From Hoplostethus atlanticus (lineage: Eukaryota; Chordata; Actinopteri; Trachichthyiformes; Trachichthyidae), in contig JAXDDX010000010.1 of assembly GCA_034670405.1 (NCBI GenBank), positions 1,946,001 through 2,010,000 of the forward strand: a stretch of 64,000 nt of DNA. The letters run 5' to 3'. Each line of letters begins with the position of its first letter. The first letter of the stretch is position 1. This document shows, piece after piece, positions 1 to 38,600 of this stretch. Position numbers and translations under genes: made by a program. The notes below the pieces were generated by a model, which was given only the letters and a program-made list of their open reading frames with translations, was not told the origin of the DNA and searched no databases.

Positions 1-1835
1 CATGGCAGGCTAGCTGGTAGGTCAGACGGCCCCAGGGAGAGCGAGCACAGGAAGAGAAAAAGGCAAGCAGGGTCTGAGATAGATGATCACATCCCAACTC
101 TTACTGCACTACTACTGCACACAGTTAGAATTACGGAAAGGAGAGCCAGGTCACCAAACCTCAGCATGACTCAGTGGTGTGTGGAGGTGCTTAAAAAAGA
201 GGTTGAAATGAGTATTGCCACTTGGAGAGTACAGTTCAGTCAACATGAAAGACCAAAATAGTTTTGCAATGAAAGCAATGAAACACTGTGTCTGTGTCTT
301 TGGCACTGAAAGCAAAGAGAGGGGATTTTTAGCCAATAAAGAAAGAAAGTACTTTGGGAGCCAAAAAAATCAAAATAGCTCCATGATAATATCAGCAGTG
401 TCTCTGGTTGTTGGTCGATCCATTGTCAACACTGGGACTCAGAATAGTTTCCTGATGAAGTTTTATAGTATATATCACCAGTACTGTATAGTTGTTAAAT
501 GGCTGCGGTCTCCGAAGCGTGTCATTAAAGATGCAATGCTTCTGCAGACCATTAACTCATCTTCAGCCTATTGGAACTCTTTGGAATACTTTAATTGAAT
601 TTCAATTCATGTACCTTGGCCAGGGGGGTTTGGTTTCCACAGAAAGACATTGTTTATGAGGCTTTGGCATGGCTAAGCCGTGTGCTGTCTTGCAGCCTGA
701 TTTTAATAAGCTAGTCTGTCCTCTGACCATTAGTCTCTAATGTCTTTGTGCAGTTTGTCAGCATAGCACCGTAAACTAAACCCTCATCTCCTCTCTGCAC
801 CTCAGCTAACAGCCAATGGCTTTTTATATTGGTGTAAAGTTTATAAAGCGCAGAGGTCCTGTCTTCACCGTGCAGGTAGTGCTTTCATTTTACACCTAAA
901 TATTTTATAAAGGCTGGTTTCAAGTGGTTACACTCATGCATTCATTTAAAAAATCTATTGGTAGTCCCAAAAATGTCAGACTTTGTAGGTGCCATTAAAA
1001 ATGATGGATAATCTTCTGGTGTAAAGGATTTTTCTGGACTTTCTCTAATTTATCTTTCACAGCTGTTAGAAATTATGACATTCTGGGCCGAATGCATAAA
1101 TCCAGCTTTTATATCTCTTTTTGAAAAATGAATCGTAAAAATGGAGCATGTGATGGATCTTTATGTTCTGTATAATCTGTGTGTGTAAGTGTCAGTGTAA
1201 GTGTTTATTTTGCGAATAAAGACTTTCCACTGGCCTAAAGGAATCACCACTATGTTGACAATTGATGTGCAGATTAGTAAGAGATGTTTACAATTTACAG
1301 ATTTACAAATTTACACTGCCAGAACATACAGTATCTGAACTATAGTGAACCGGAGTGGACTGTTGCATCAGTGTCCAAATGCTCTGTATGTTGGAGTCAC
1401 ATCAGTAAGCGTTAGTGTCTCAATGGGCTCTGGTATTATGGTAGAGCGCCATGTCACTAGGCAGCTTAGGAGGCCCTTTGACAGAACTGGGTCAGAAGCT
1501 AAAATGAAGGAATTATGTCTCAGAGATGTATACTGGCCTTGGCTGCCACTCTGGTACTGCAGCCTCTTGTCTTGGGAATATCTGTCTATTCACACATTCA
1601 TATAGATATGGTCACAGAATGTAGATTGGACCATGGGAGTGCTATGGAGAATTGCTGCCGTTCATCCCGGGCATTTAAATCAATGAGGCAGAGAGTGAGT
1701 GAGTCCCCTATGAGTTTGTCTGTCCCTGTGGGCTGAGTCAAACAAGATGACATCCTCACCAGGGACCTTGAGCCGACTCGTCTCTCAGGACAGCCCTCAC
1801 TGTTTACCACCAGCAGGGCATGCACAGACACAAAT

Positions 1836-1989
1836 GACACACACACACACACACAAACAAGTTCAAACACACACACCACAGGCACACTTAGATAGGCACA
1901 CACAGACATGCACATAGACAAACACAGCCAATTACACATGTAACCTCCCCACCACCACCACCACCACCACACACACACACACACACACA
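1836..1989. repeat. CA and ACC microsatellites
   Basis: An (AC)n run near 1836-1853, then (ACC)n at 1951-1970 passing into (AC)n to 1989. Confidence 0.9.
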
Positions 1990-3620
1990 GACACACATAT
2001 GCACAGTGTGGCTTTCTTAAGTCAAACAGATGGGCCACAGGAAATTGTATTTACATAAACGGCATAAATAAATATGAGTTGACTTTCCTTCCAAAATGAC
2101 AAATCCTCCATTTGAAAAATATGTGCTGAATAAATATGTGTTCAGAATAATTACTGTCATGGAAGTGAAATTCACCATGAAATACTGAGTTTATTATGAA
2201 ATTCATTATGAAATTCAGCATTAAAATAAAAGAATATATAAATAAAAATATGTTTTGAAACAGGAAATATCAGTTACCAAGTGGGTACAACATTTTGAAA
2301 TGGAATTCTTAGATATCAAATAATATAGGTCTGTTACAGATGAGTCATCCTAAATCCAGGCAGCTTCTGTGTGTTTTATTACAAAAGACCCTAGTGTGAG
2401 CAGTATTTTTAAAACACTGCTCCCTGCGGCAGCATTTCCCACAGATTCTCTCCTCTCTTCATACAATCACAAATGAAATGAATGCAAAATGTCGCTCTTT
2501 TGGATTCATTGGAGTGTGCAAAGCGCTTTCTGTCCCTGAGTGTTTCTGTTTTGTTGGTAGTGGAAATGAGCTTCATGACATGAATCAAGATTAATTTTCA
2601 AGGCCAAAATCTTCAATGAAAGCTTTATAAACCGGAGGAGCAGCCTTATTACTGCCACAGATTTTTAAGATTGCTTTGACTGAATTTTCACAGCAGTGAA
2701 AGTGTTTCATTGTGCAAGACTCAATGCAAAAATGTATTATCCTAATTTTGGGCCCAAAATACCATAGGGCATATAAAGGTTTGTCAAAAGAGGTAGCATG
2801 TGATGCAAAAGGTTTATCCTTTTATCTAAACACTGGATATGTTCCTTGTTGAGATGTAGCCATTGCTGCATTTTAAAAATGAGCAAGATGTTTTCATCTT
2901 CAAGTGTAGTGAAGTACCTGTATATACAGTAAGCATTCCCTGTGGTATTCTGGATTTCTGTTAATAGTTTATAGTTACAGTAACCAGGTGACACTCACTG
3001 AAACGGCCGTAGCAAAATGATTAGTATTTGTGTTGCAGTGCTACTAACCTGGGCAAAGTTATTGGAAGTAATGAGACCAAACTGGAAACAAATGCTGAAT
3101 TGATTTAGTTTTCTATAAGCATTTGAACATTGCACTAATATGAGGTTGGTGTATTCTGAGAAGTGAGCCTGTGATTTAGAGCTGTGTACTTTTTATGTGC
3201 ATCATTATGTACATCATTTTGTGTCTTTCAGATAAATTAATGGATCTCCATGCATATAGTGTTAAGTTGATCCATTGATCTTTGGGAAAATAGGAGAGGA
3301 AAAACTACAAACCAGCCCACCATGTCCCTCATTAGCTCCAAGGGGCTTTACCCAGCCAGCTGTTTCACATCTCTGTTATGAGCTTTGTATAGAGAGGTTT
3401 ATGTCAATCATTGAAACCTTCCAGTCTTGTAGTAAAATATTATTTTTGGAAATAGCAATACATTTATCATTTTCGGCAGCAGAACCATCCATTACATTGA
3501 CTGAATAAAACGCTTGCTTATCAACCCCCCACCCGGCATTGTAATTGTTGCAACATCAAAGATAATAGGACGGCAGTTTATGCTTGCCTGCGTGAATATG
3601 TGTATACAAGCATATGTGAT

Positions 3621-3623
<3 letters not shown>

Positions 3624-3675
<52 letters not shown>
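3624..3675. repeat. (TG)n microsatellite
   Basis: About 26 uninterrupted TG units. Confidence 0.95.
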
Positions 3676-3678
<3 letters not shown>

Positions 3679-3816
3679 GATGTGCATGTGTGTTAGAGAG
3701 AGAAAGATAAAGGTTGTGGTGTGATTAAAAAGAGGTGTGTGTATGGGTATGTATACATGCGTTTGAGTGTGTGCGTATGACTGCACACATGCCTGTTTCT
3801 AAGTTTGTATGCGCAG

Positions 3817-3818
<2 letters not shown>

Positions 3819-3861
<43 letters not shown>
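3819..3861. repeat. (AC)n microsatellite
   Basis: About 21 AC units, opposite in strand sense to the TG tract 150 bp upstream, so the two can pair. Shorter TG tracts follow at 3986-4016, about 4082-4120 and 4214-4232. Confidence 0.95.
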
Positions 3862-3864
<3 letters not shown>

Positions 3865-4341
3865 GGAGCTAGCAGAACCTGGCTGGCAGCACTTCAAACA
3901 AAACACCTGCTGACCCCTGCTTTCTGTCTCCCAACTGACCTCCATCTGCTTCCTCTAGGTGACTATAGCTCTGCCTCAGTGCTCAGTGTGTGTGTGTGTG
4001 TTTGTGTGTGTGTGTGCGCCTTTCATTACATGTGTTAGAGGATAAAGCTGTGGGTGATTCTGTCAGAGAGGGCAGCTGGGATGTGTGTGTGTGTGCGTGT
4101 GCGTGTGTGTGTGCGTGTGCGCTTCATTATAAGTACTTGCAGACAGAGCTCAGGGCAGAAAGGTTGGCCACCTGCGATGTGTGTGTACATATGTGCACGG
4201 GCATATAGGTGAATGTGTGTGTGTGTGTGTGTGAGTTGTGTATGTGTGCATGCGCTGCCTCGCTGTGCCTGCTGAGTTATTGAAGTGGCACCGTCACAGC
4301 AGATCACTCTGTTCGTCTGTTCGGATATTACACAGCCCCAA

Positions 4342-4612
4342 TATACACTGAGTGGGCAAAATATTAGGACCACCTGCTCTTTCCACGACACAGACTGACG
4401 AGGTGAATCCAGGTGAAAGGTTGAATCCTACGCCCATTTCAGCTGTCAAATCCACTTCAGTCATGAAGGGGAGATGTAGACACAGTGGGAGAGACCGGTC
4501 AAAGCAGGCTCAGCTCGTTTGGCTACAAAGGAGCTGTAACTTGCGGCCATTTATTCACATGAAATTGTTTATTACTGTAAAGAAGAATATTTAAACCTTG
4601 AGACAATTGATA
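4342..4612 (+). mobile_element. Tc1-like transposon 5' fragment
   Basis: It begins tatacactgagtgggcaaaa and continues through cacctgctctttccacga, gaatccaggtgaaag, tccacttcagt and ccttgagacaattga, in the order found in a common fish Tc1-like element (CACTGAGTGTACAAAACATT type). No transposase domain or right-hand end is present. Confidence 0.6.
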
Positions 4613-5364
4613 CTTTGTACTCTAATGTTGACATAGGTACAATAACTTCCTAGCCCCAAGCCACAACCTTTATCATAACCTAATCCTAATTCTCATTGCT
4701 TTGTATAGAGTTATCTCAGGTGTAGTCTGACTTCCACTCCAAGCAGGGATTGGAAATGAGCTGCAGTGACTAATCCAAGGGATTGATTTGACTGGAACCC
4801 TCTGAATCCAATGTGCAGAAGAATGTATTGAGCGTTTGAATGCATTATCCACAGGTATATATGTTAATTATATGTAAATATTAGCCTGGGGGCTTAGAGG
4901 AGACGAGTGGCAGCGTCGCGGCGTTCACCGGAGAGGAGCATCCAGGCTCTTATCAGGATTAACGCATGACAGCTAGGGTGCAATGCATGGATTTAAACAT
5001 GACTTTGATGTTGCGTGGGTGTGTGTGCCTGTATCTGTGTCTGTGATTGTGTGTGTGTGTGTGTGTGTTTCTTCTGCCTTTACCATTTAGAAACCATTTA
5101 CACTGTAAATTGCCCGCTTCTGTCTTCTGTTCCTCTAAATGTTATTTTTCTCTTGCTGTGTTGTGTTTAGTCTCTTTCTATATTTAATGTTAGCATGCTC
5201 GCTGGTCTTCATCTTTCTTTTTCTCTTTAGTTTCTTCTCTGTTTCCCCTCTGCTTCATCCTCTCCTCTATCATGGCAAAACCTTTCAATTATTCCCACAA
5301 ATAATTAAGTGCCCTTAGGCACTCATATTTACACATGGCCTGGGGCAGCAGCTGCAGAGGCATG

Positions 5365-5407
5365 CACACACACACACACACACACACACACACCAACACA
5401 CACACAC
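5365..5407. repeat. (CA)n microsatellite, interrupted
   Basis: CA units with one CCAA interruption near 5393. A TG tract lies at 5049-5068. Confidence 0.9.
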
Positions 5408-6406
5408 GTGTTGCTTATTGCATAGTACTACCACTGTCTTGGACTGTTGGCCTGCCCAGATTGTCCCATATGATCTGGGCATTCACCGTATTTCCAATCT
5501 ATGTGGTGTCTCCTGTGTCTCACTCTGATGGTCTCATCCCTGCTCCCATGACATCTTGCTCCCGCTCTCCTATGGTCTCCTATACCCTCCTTGTGTTTCA
5601 TCAGATGGTCTCATCTGCAGGGATGTAGTGGAGGGTTTTCATTTGCAGAATAGAGTTTACCCACCTTTTCAGGCTGATATAAATCTTTATAACATACATC
5701 CGTAGTGTTAAACGTGTAGAAAAAAACACAAATGGATGCTTTTCTCAAACTGTAATTATAAATAAATACATAAATATTGTTTATATTGGTGGTTGTTTGC
5801 CTTACAATGATTTACCATTACATCACTGCTCATCTGTCGTACTCCCACGGTCTCTCCTCTATCTTCTCTTATCCATCTCTGTTATTTTTTCTTCATCGGT
5901 TTCCCTTCTTTTCCAGCTTTTTTCCCCCCTCTAATGTCCTCTCCTCTCCTCCCAGGGGATCCCAGGGAAATGTCTAATTGTTGTGAAATGTCTACAGTGA
6001 TCTGGACTAAATGACTCACCACTCATGTCAGCTGACACAAAATTCTAAACCCTTTTACTTTCAATTTGTTTGCAATCATTGAAGGGTTTTCTCCTTTTGA
6101 AGGGAACTGGATTTATTCCCAGCCTTGGCTTTATTTTCACATTGTTTGATTGCTCAAGGCTTTACATAATCCAGCCTTTTAAGATGTCAGATTATTAGCA
6201 ATCACTGTTACTCTGGTCTTTCTTGTGCCCGTTAGGATGTTCGCTCATGTGTCATGTGCTTGAGTATGTGTGTACATGTGTGGGTACTTGTGAGTAATTT
6301 AGAGAATTAAATGGTTGAAAGAAAGAGGGAAACTGTTTTTGTTTTTCCCTCCAGGGCTGTGTGCAGTAATGTTAGTGTAATAGTGTATTACAATGGACAT
6401 TCTTAT

Positions 6407-6409
<3 letters not shown>

Positions 6410-6451
<42 letters not shown>
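6410..6451. repeat. (TG)n microsatellite
   Basis: About 20 uninterrupted TG units. Confidence 0.95.
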
Positions 6452-6453
<2 letters not shown>

Positions 6454-6909
6454 ATGGAGGGAGTTTTTCACTCTATGACCACAAGACAAGACACCTAGTG
6501 GTGGGAAGACTGATTCTTTTAACTCCCTTGACTCTTTTGAATTGTCCAACAGTAGTTTTGTAGTCTACAGCACCTCCAGCTGAACGGTGTGGATTCACCA
6601 ACTGCACTACTAACCCATAGGCTAGGGACTGAACTGCTAAACATACTGAGCAAATTGAGCCGTATGCTTTTTGGGTGTCACGTAATGACGACAATGAATG
6701 AATAACAAGGGAGTTTGAGAATTTGTGCATTTGTTGTGACTGTGGTTGATTAAGATCATTTTTTGGAGAGTAGCCAGCCAGTATTGAAGTGATTGCCAAC
6801 GTAGCCAGCGCAGTCCAACCATGGACACTGAACCAATTTGAAATTTTGATTCAGTTCCATTAGCAAATCGATTCAACTGATTCACTTTAAAGTTTCGTTG
6901 AAAGGAACG

Positions 6910-6942
6910 ATTCATTCATTCATTCATTCATTCATTCATTCA
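6910..6942. repeat. (ATTC)n tandem repeat
   Basis: Eight ATTC units at the right edge of a probable decayed repeat (6480-6909). Confidence 0.9.
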
Positions 6943-7108
6943 CGAGAACCACCGATACTGAGAGCAAGTGAAAAAGGAATCATCACATACACAGACTCTT
7001 TAGTATTGCTCCTTAGCTGTCTGTGTCTAAAGATTGTAGACCTTTTGGACGCTCTGTGGATTGTACATTCTAACATATTTGCTTCTCATGTTTTAATCTG
7101 CATTACAG

Positions 7109-32624
<25,516 letters not shown>

Positions 32625-34015
32625 TGGGGAGGAAAAATGCTGTATGGAAAGAGCTGTGTTGTCTTAACTGAGAGAGAGCGAGAGCGAGCGAGAGAGAAAG
32701 AGAGAGAGAGCGAGAGAGAGAGATGGCTGTAGCAGTAGCGGTAGAGTTGGGCTGTCCAGATCATCTGGAAACAGTAGGAGAATAGGATTGTCCAAAGAGA
32801 ACGGGAGTAGGCCCAACTGGCCAAGAGAAAGCAAGAGAGTTGTGTTTGTTTGTTTTTGTGCATGTGCGTAAAACATCTGTTGGAATGTTCATTTTAAACT
32901 ACAGTATGTACAAGTGTTTACTTACCGTATGCTTACTATTAAGTAATATATTCTACGAGTTATGTTAACGAGACATGAAATACCTTTTTGTACAACATTT
33001 AGTCTTTTTGAACAGAGATTTGTTCCAATAAAGTGCCAAACCAGAGGAAAAAAAAAAACAAGACAAACAAATATGAATTATGGTGAACTTAGTATGTTTG
33101 GAATTTGCTCGATTATTTTGTCCGGTGTTAATCATTCTCTGACCGTGTGGCGTTTTGATCGTTGAAAAGTCTTTTATTTTGCACCCTCGTTTTGTTTCAT
33201 GTTCTTCCACACAGCACTGTTGTGCATGTCCCGTTTCTCGATCATGTCTCTCCCATGATTCCACAGTGACCACTGGGCAGGGTCCTATCCCCTTGCCTCC
33301 AAACTCTTTGTATTTTAAGTCGACCTGAAAATAGACCATTTTTTTAAACGGCGATGACTGCTATGTAAACCTTCATAGGTGTTTGTAATTTTATAACCAT
33401 GACAACAATGATAACAGCCTCCAGTGCTAACAGTCTTAGCAGAAAGGATGGAAATGTGTTTTTTTTTTCTTTTGCTTTTCTCCTTTGTTTTTTGGCCATC
33501 GGCTTCCAGCCTTTCTGAATGACCACTGTGAACATGAGCTTTGGAAGGCAAGCTTACATAACATTGCTGACGGTTTGATATTGTTGTTTCATATTTTACG
33601 ATAACTTTGTTCCTGAGAAACTGCCAAAGTTATATAAAATGTTTGTACAAAAGCAATCCATTACCTGTATGAAGATATATATGTACATGTGATCTATTAC
33701 TTTTTCAATGCTAAATATCTGATTGTTGATAGGGTGGTACTAAGATTTTATTTTTTGATTTGTCGTGAAGCTGTTAACCAATATGAAAGTTGCACATGTT
33801 ACTTAACACATTAGTTATATCAGCTTCTGTCATCTGATTTATTTTTCTTCATAAAGGAAAAAGTCTAACATTTGGTAAATATGCAACATTCCTATGTATT
33901 GCACTGATGGCGAATTGTATGTCATGTAAATATATTTAGTGAGATATTGTACAAAAGTCTCCTTTTCTTTAATGTGGATAAAATATGTGCAAATGTGTTA
34001 AAACATCTTGGTCAT
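32625..34015 (+). other. unc13c: unc13c 3'UTR (end not fixed)
   Basis: The sequence after the stop is AT-rich and repeat-poor apart from a purine-rich (GA)n tract at 32668-32722. A consensus poly(A) signal lies at 33027-33032. From about 33,540 to 34,010 the sequence stays AT-rich and UTR-like, and contains TGTAAATA at 33925-33932, which fits a Pumilio-type site. The UTR may end soon after 33,032 or run to about 34,000; I cannot tell which from sequence alone. Confidence 0.55.
33027..33032 (+). terminator. unc13c: proximal poly(A) signal AATAAA for unc13c
   Basis: AATAAA lies about 400 nt after the stop. A genomic A-run (33048-33058) follows 15 nt later, so cDNA ends mapped here could come from internal priming and need care. 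Confidence 0.45.
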
Positions 34016-35261
34016 GTTGAACAACTTTCCTATAAGCAATCTCTTAACAATACCCACAAACATTCAACTAACAAAGGCAAAAACTATTAACCCTGGTTTC
34101 GACTTCTACTTCTGATTGTACATATTGTAATGGGCCTGCGCTCTAGGGTGAGGGACGCCATTTCTCACCTGGGTGCTGTTCAGAAAAACCTTATGAACCC
34201 ATTCTGTAAACCAAAATGTTGACAGTCTATTCGGATTTGACTTAAACCTGGCTGGCAGTATTCACCTAAAGCTGCTTATTCTAGCCACAGACTCCGTCCC
34301 GGTCAAGAGTCCACACGTCTCATCACCTGAGCCAGGGCATAATCAGGCCAGACAAAGTAAGTCCATTTGTCAGTGTCATGCTATTGTCTTTTCTTTAGAG
34401 CCGTAGCGCTGCTGGGGAAGTGAGAGGGGGAGAAGCAAGAAAGAAGAAAATGAAAAGAAATGGTATCCAGGGAGAGAGAGAGAGGAGGGTGGGATAGAGA
34501 GATGGAGAAAAGAGAGGGTGATTTAAAGCGATATAGACAGTGAGGAACTACAAGGAGAGGGAGAGATATTTTTAATCCTGATCTATAATGCCTTTGGAAA
34601 TGAATGCATCTCCTTCACACAGAAATGATGTCAGTGCTCACAATCAATTGAAGTTACCACACATCCCCACATACCACAGGGCTTTCATCATTGATTAACC
34701 ACAATGAATTTGTGTGCCTTACCGAAGATTTGTTTTGCTTGTGTCAGCAGCAAGGAGGCAGAATCGTAATCCTCCAGATTGTGTGAGAAAGTATTCTTGC
34801 ACAGATCCTGTTACATACTGTACTATCTAAAACTAAATGGAGAAAGGCTTACACTACCACAACGTGCCCTGCATTGCATTCATATTTTTGTACCAAAATG
34901 AGGAGAGGCTAAAAAAAATGAGGCTATTTGAGATAATCAAACATCCACACAAGTGACCCTAGAAGCTTTGGGCCAAGTTGTAGTCCTCGTGGTGCTTCTC
35001 AGCCTTTTAACCCAGAGAAGAGAGGCCTGGCGTGTGATGGGCTAACCTGACTCATCCTATAGTAGAGCTGCCAAGAAGCAGAATGACATTAACCTTGACC
35101 TCTGAGACCTTGACCTCTCATTCACATATTGCTAACTCCTCCAGGAAATGTTAGCAGCAGCAGCATGTTTCAAAGGACAAAATAATGGTGGGTACATTAT
35201 GACCCCAGAGGATGGGCAGGTTCAATTGATGTTAAGGTGATTACCATACTGTTAACTTGGT

Positions 35262-35313
35262 CCTTTGTGTGTGGTGTGTGTGTGTGTGCGTGTGTGCGTG
35301 TGTGTGCGTGCGT
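35262..35313. repeat. imperfect (TG)n tract
   Basis: TG units with GC interruptions. Confidence 0.85.
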
Positions 35314-36221
35314 CGTTTGCCACTGTGTGCGCAGTGGCATTATGGAAGTCCCAAAGTCCCAAAATAATGTTGATTTTTAATACCTAAGATGAAGTAAAAT
35401 ACAAACAAAAATTACTAATTTGAGAAATGACTCACCATTTACCTGTAATAATAAATGCACATCTAATTCTCACTGATTCCTGCTGCAGCCTACCTTTAAT
35501 TTGCCATAATATCAGATCAGATGTTTTTAAAAAAAAAATGATATTCAGAATATTTGTTTTTAGATACACTGTGTATATAAAAATCTGCCCCATTCTACGG
35601 CTCTGTCGCGAGCCCGGCTGCTGCAAGAGAAAATGTGATTGGTCACAGATACCGTAAATGCTGATAATGCAGCGCAATTTTGAATATACTACAGCTTGCG
35701 CTGCTAAAACAATAGGAAACTCTAACTCTAGCAAATTTTAAAGTTGCATAAACACTAGAGGTGCGTAAACGCCGTTTACGTGCATTTAGCCTCCACTACA
35801 GCCCTGCACAAACCGGTTAGCAAGTAGCCAGGACAATGATTTTACTCACTGATGATACTTTGGAATAAATTACTAGGAAAAGCCTTGATGAAATCCAGGG
35901 GCAAATAACTGAGCATAGGGCAAAGGGATTAGACATTATAACTGAGTTCAGAATGAACAAGAGGAGGATGCATTATACACAGGTCTTGTGGGGGTGAAAC
36001 AGGAATGCAGCCATCTGTGTTCTCTTGCAATGAGGCCAGCTGTTCTGTTGGAGGGACACATAACAGACATGGAGCATCCAACCTGTGTGTCCTTCACAGA
36101 AAAGGGTTTTTATTCACCAAGGTGAGATTGATGCACCTCAAGGGAAGGATTATTCATTCACTGCACTGAGATTCTTCCAGCCAGGATGAGAACCAGCGAT
36201 GATCCTGCCCCGCTGACCATC

Positions 36222-36222
<1 letters not shown>

Positions 36223-36259
<37 letters not shown>

Positions 36260-36278
36260 CACCTATCCATCTATCTAT
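36223..36278. repeat. (CTAT)n tandem repeat
   Basis: About 14 units, the last few imperfect. Confidence 0.92.
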
Positions 36279-37045
36279 CACCTTGTCTTCCCTTCTTATA
36301 TACTTGATCACAACTGCAAGTTAAATGAAGATGTACCTAATTAGCCCAGTGAGCGCCACGGGGCTGGATGACAGGGGAGAGCTGGAGCTGGTGAAACGTT
36401 CAGTAGAGGGCTGGGAGCCCAAGAGCAAAGGACAGAGGGTCGACTGAGGCAGGCGCTGCAGGGGAAAGCATCTCTCCTACATCACCATGTGATGCGATGC
36501 AACTTAATTTGACTCCTTCAAACAATTAAATACACTTCAGCTATATATAGAGAGAACAAATGAACCCGTCATCAATCAAAACTGACATTTGCATGACTGC
36601 AAATTAGCCTGACTAGATCATTTCAGAATATATGTACATACTTTATCCTAGGGACTTGAATTGGGTACATTTCACTGTTTCCTTCTCTGTACCTTGAGAT
36701 ACCCTTAGGTACAATGTTGGATAACACTTAACCTGAGACATACTGTACATCTCAGGATGTTCTTTAGTTTTTACCTTCTCAGCAAATATCTGGTACTTAC
36801 AGTTACAAAAAGTAAAAAAAAGATAGCCCTGTTCTAATGCATTACACTGGGTAAAGACATAACTGATGTTATACTTTATTTGATTTGGTTTTTTTTTTCA
36901 GTTTTTCAGTTTTTTATAGTCTCCCCCCCTCAACCTTGGCTCCCCACGGCTTTCCTCTCACCTCTCCACTCCTGGTACCTATAGCGCTTCTCCTTGTCTC
37001 CTTTTCCTGCATCAATAAATCTTCTTCAGTGCCCTGTTCCTGGGG

Positions 37046-37047
<2 letters not shown>

Positions 37048-37085
<38 letters not shown>
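37048..37085. repeat. (TG)n microsatellite
   Basis: About 19 TG units; another tract lies at 37198-37219. Confidence 0.93.
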
Positions 37086-37089
<4 letters not shown>

Positions 37090-38418
37090 GTGTGTACACT
37101 GGTGTTTGTGTTCCCTACATGTGTTGCACCACAGATGACATTGTGTGACCTGGTGGGTGCGGGTGTGTATTTGAACATATGTGTACCCATATGTACTGTG
37201 TGTGTGTGTGTGTGTGTGTCCTCACTTCCATGGCTGCATGTGTGCTCTGCCCTCTTTCCCTCACCAGCCTGCCTGAGTATAATTACAGCAATCTGTGTCT
37301 CAGTGGCCAAGGCAGCCTGCTCCTGCTCCTGCTCTATAAAATACAGGGAAAGCAGGAGCGAGCCATTAAAACACGGAGGCCGACACTATAGTTGTCGCGC
37401 ACCAGGGAAAAGACTGCTATAGCGGCACAGGGTTGGATCTTACGGTCATTAGACCTCCCCGCCGTTGAGCGCCGGCTCTCTTTGGCCGCGATAGATGAGA
37501 TGTTGAACTGAGCCACAGCACTGTTCAGCCAGCCATTGGCCTGTACAGGCTTAAACAATGATGTAATTGCTTCTGCTGTTTGACAGTTTTATAGCCAACA
37601 CACATGACAGCAAGGGAGGGGAAAGTGGTGGGGGTTAAGGGGCTAAGGGGGTGGGGCCAAGCGGTTTTATTTCCGCTGGAATGCAGTAATTTGGGTAGAT
37701 TTTCCAAAAGATTGCACACAATGTCATTTTTCAACTTCTGATTAAAAGGAAGGGGACACATCTATAATTTGGTCACCAGACCACTGAAAGGCGAGTGCAT
37801 CAGGCCAGAGCGGTGCCCTCTCTGTCAAGTCATTTGTGAGGAGCACAATTTTTTTTTCCCCCAGGGGAATGAAATCTCTCTTTCTCTCTTTTGTGTCTCT
37901 CTCTCTACATTCTGTTTGCCTGACAAATCTCCAGAGATTTCCCTGTGGTGGACTCAAAGCTGTTTCTGCCTCTGTCTGCATTGGGCCACTGATACACAGC
38001 AAAACACAACAGAGACACTATTTGTATTCCTCGGTCATAAATCAGCTGAGTGATTTCGAAGAGAGAACAAAGGACATGGCTAGCACACCAAGCATCTATT
38101 CAGCTCCGTCTTTATCTCGTGGGAGTCCACGGAAAGCCTCTCAGAGAATGCTCAACTACACACTACTGTATACCCTTTTCTCTTAGTGCCACGGTCGGAG
38201 GACACGGAGTTCAGTTTACTCTGAAAAAAAGTAAATGTTTTCCTTCTTGCCCAATAGCTATCCATCTTCTCCAAACAAGAACTGAGTCTCAAGTCTCAAG
38301 AGGCAAGAGTTATTTTGTAAAGGGATTTTAAGAGCTCTCAGCTGCCACATTAGCCACAGCGTAATGAGGAAGTTGTGTCTTCACATATCTCATTAACACA
38401 TACATTAACCTATTATGG

Positions 38419-38600
38419 TCAGAGCGCGGGGGGAAACCAGTAGCGATGCCGGGCTGCACCATCTTGCTCGTGGACACTTGAGATTGAACGGTCTAACAGT
38501 AACCACCAAGCCACCCGGCCGGCCTTGGTTTTATTGACTATTATGGACAATTGTCTGTGTGCAACAATGCTGTGAGTGCAGCGAGAGCCCCGTGCACGGC
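38419..38600 (+). repeat. dispersed repeat pair, copy A
   Basis: It shares ggggaaaccagtagcgatgc, gctcgtggacac, ccttggttttattgact and gctgtgagtgcagcgagagc with copy B at 40759-40898, in the same order and orientation. Unknown family. Confidence 0.6.

Larger units (their letters stand above)
1..7108 (+). other. partial large unc13c intron
   Basis: No exon is recognisable here, so the intron before the first exon seen is at least 7.1 kb. It holds CA/TG and ACC microsatellites (about 1836-1989, 3624-3861, 3986-4232, 5049-5068, 5365-5407, 6410-6451), a Tc1-like remnant (4342-4612) and an ATTC tandem repeat (6910-6942). The stretch 6480-6909 has the look of a decayed fish dispersed repeat. Between 2,040 and 3,600 I see only AT-rich unique-looking DNA. 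Confidence 0.7.

Noticed and set aside
1598-2038. Minus-strand open frame of 146 codons
   Set aside because: Mostly Cys/Val/Trp runs from CA and ACC microsatellites; no family match and no splice support.
4035-4391. Minus-strand open frame of 118 codons
   Set aside because: His/Thr repeats from TG tracts plus part of a Tc1 remnant; not a gene.
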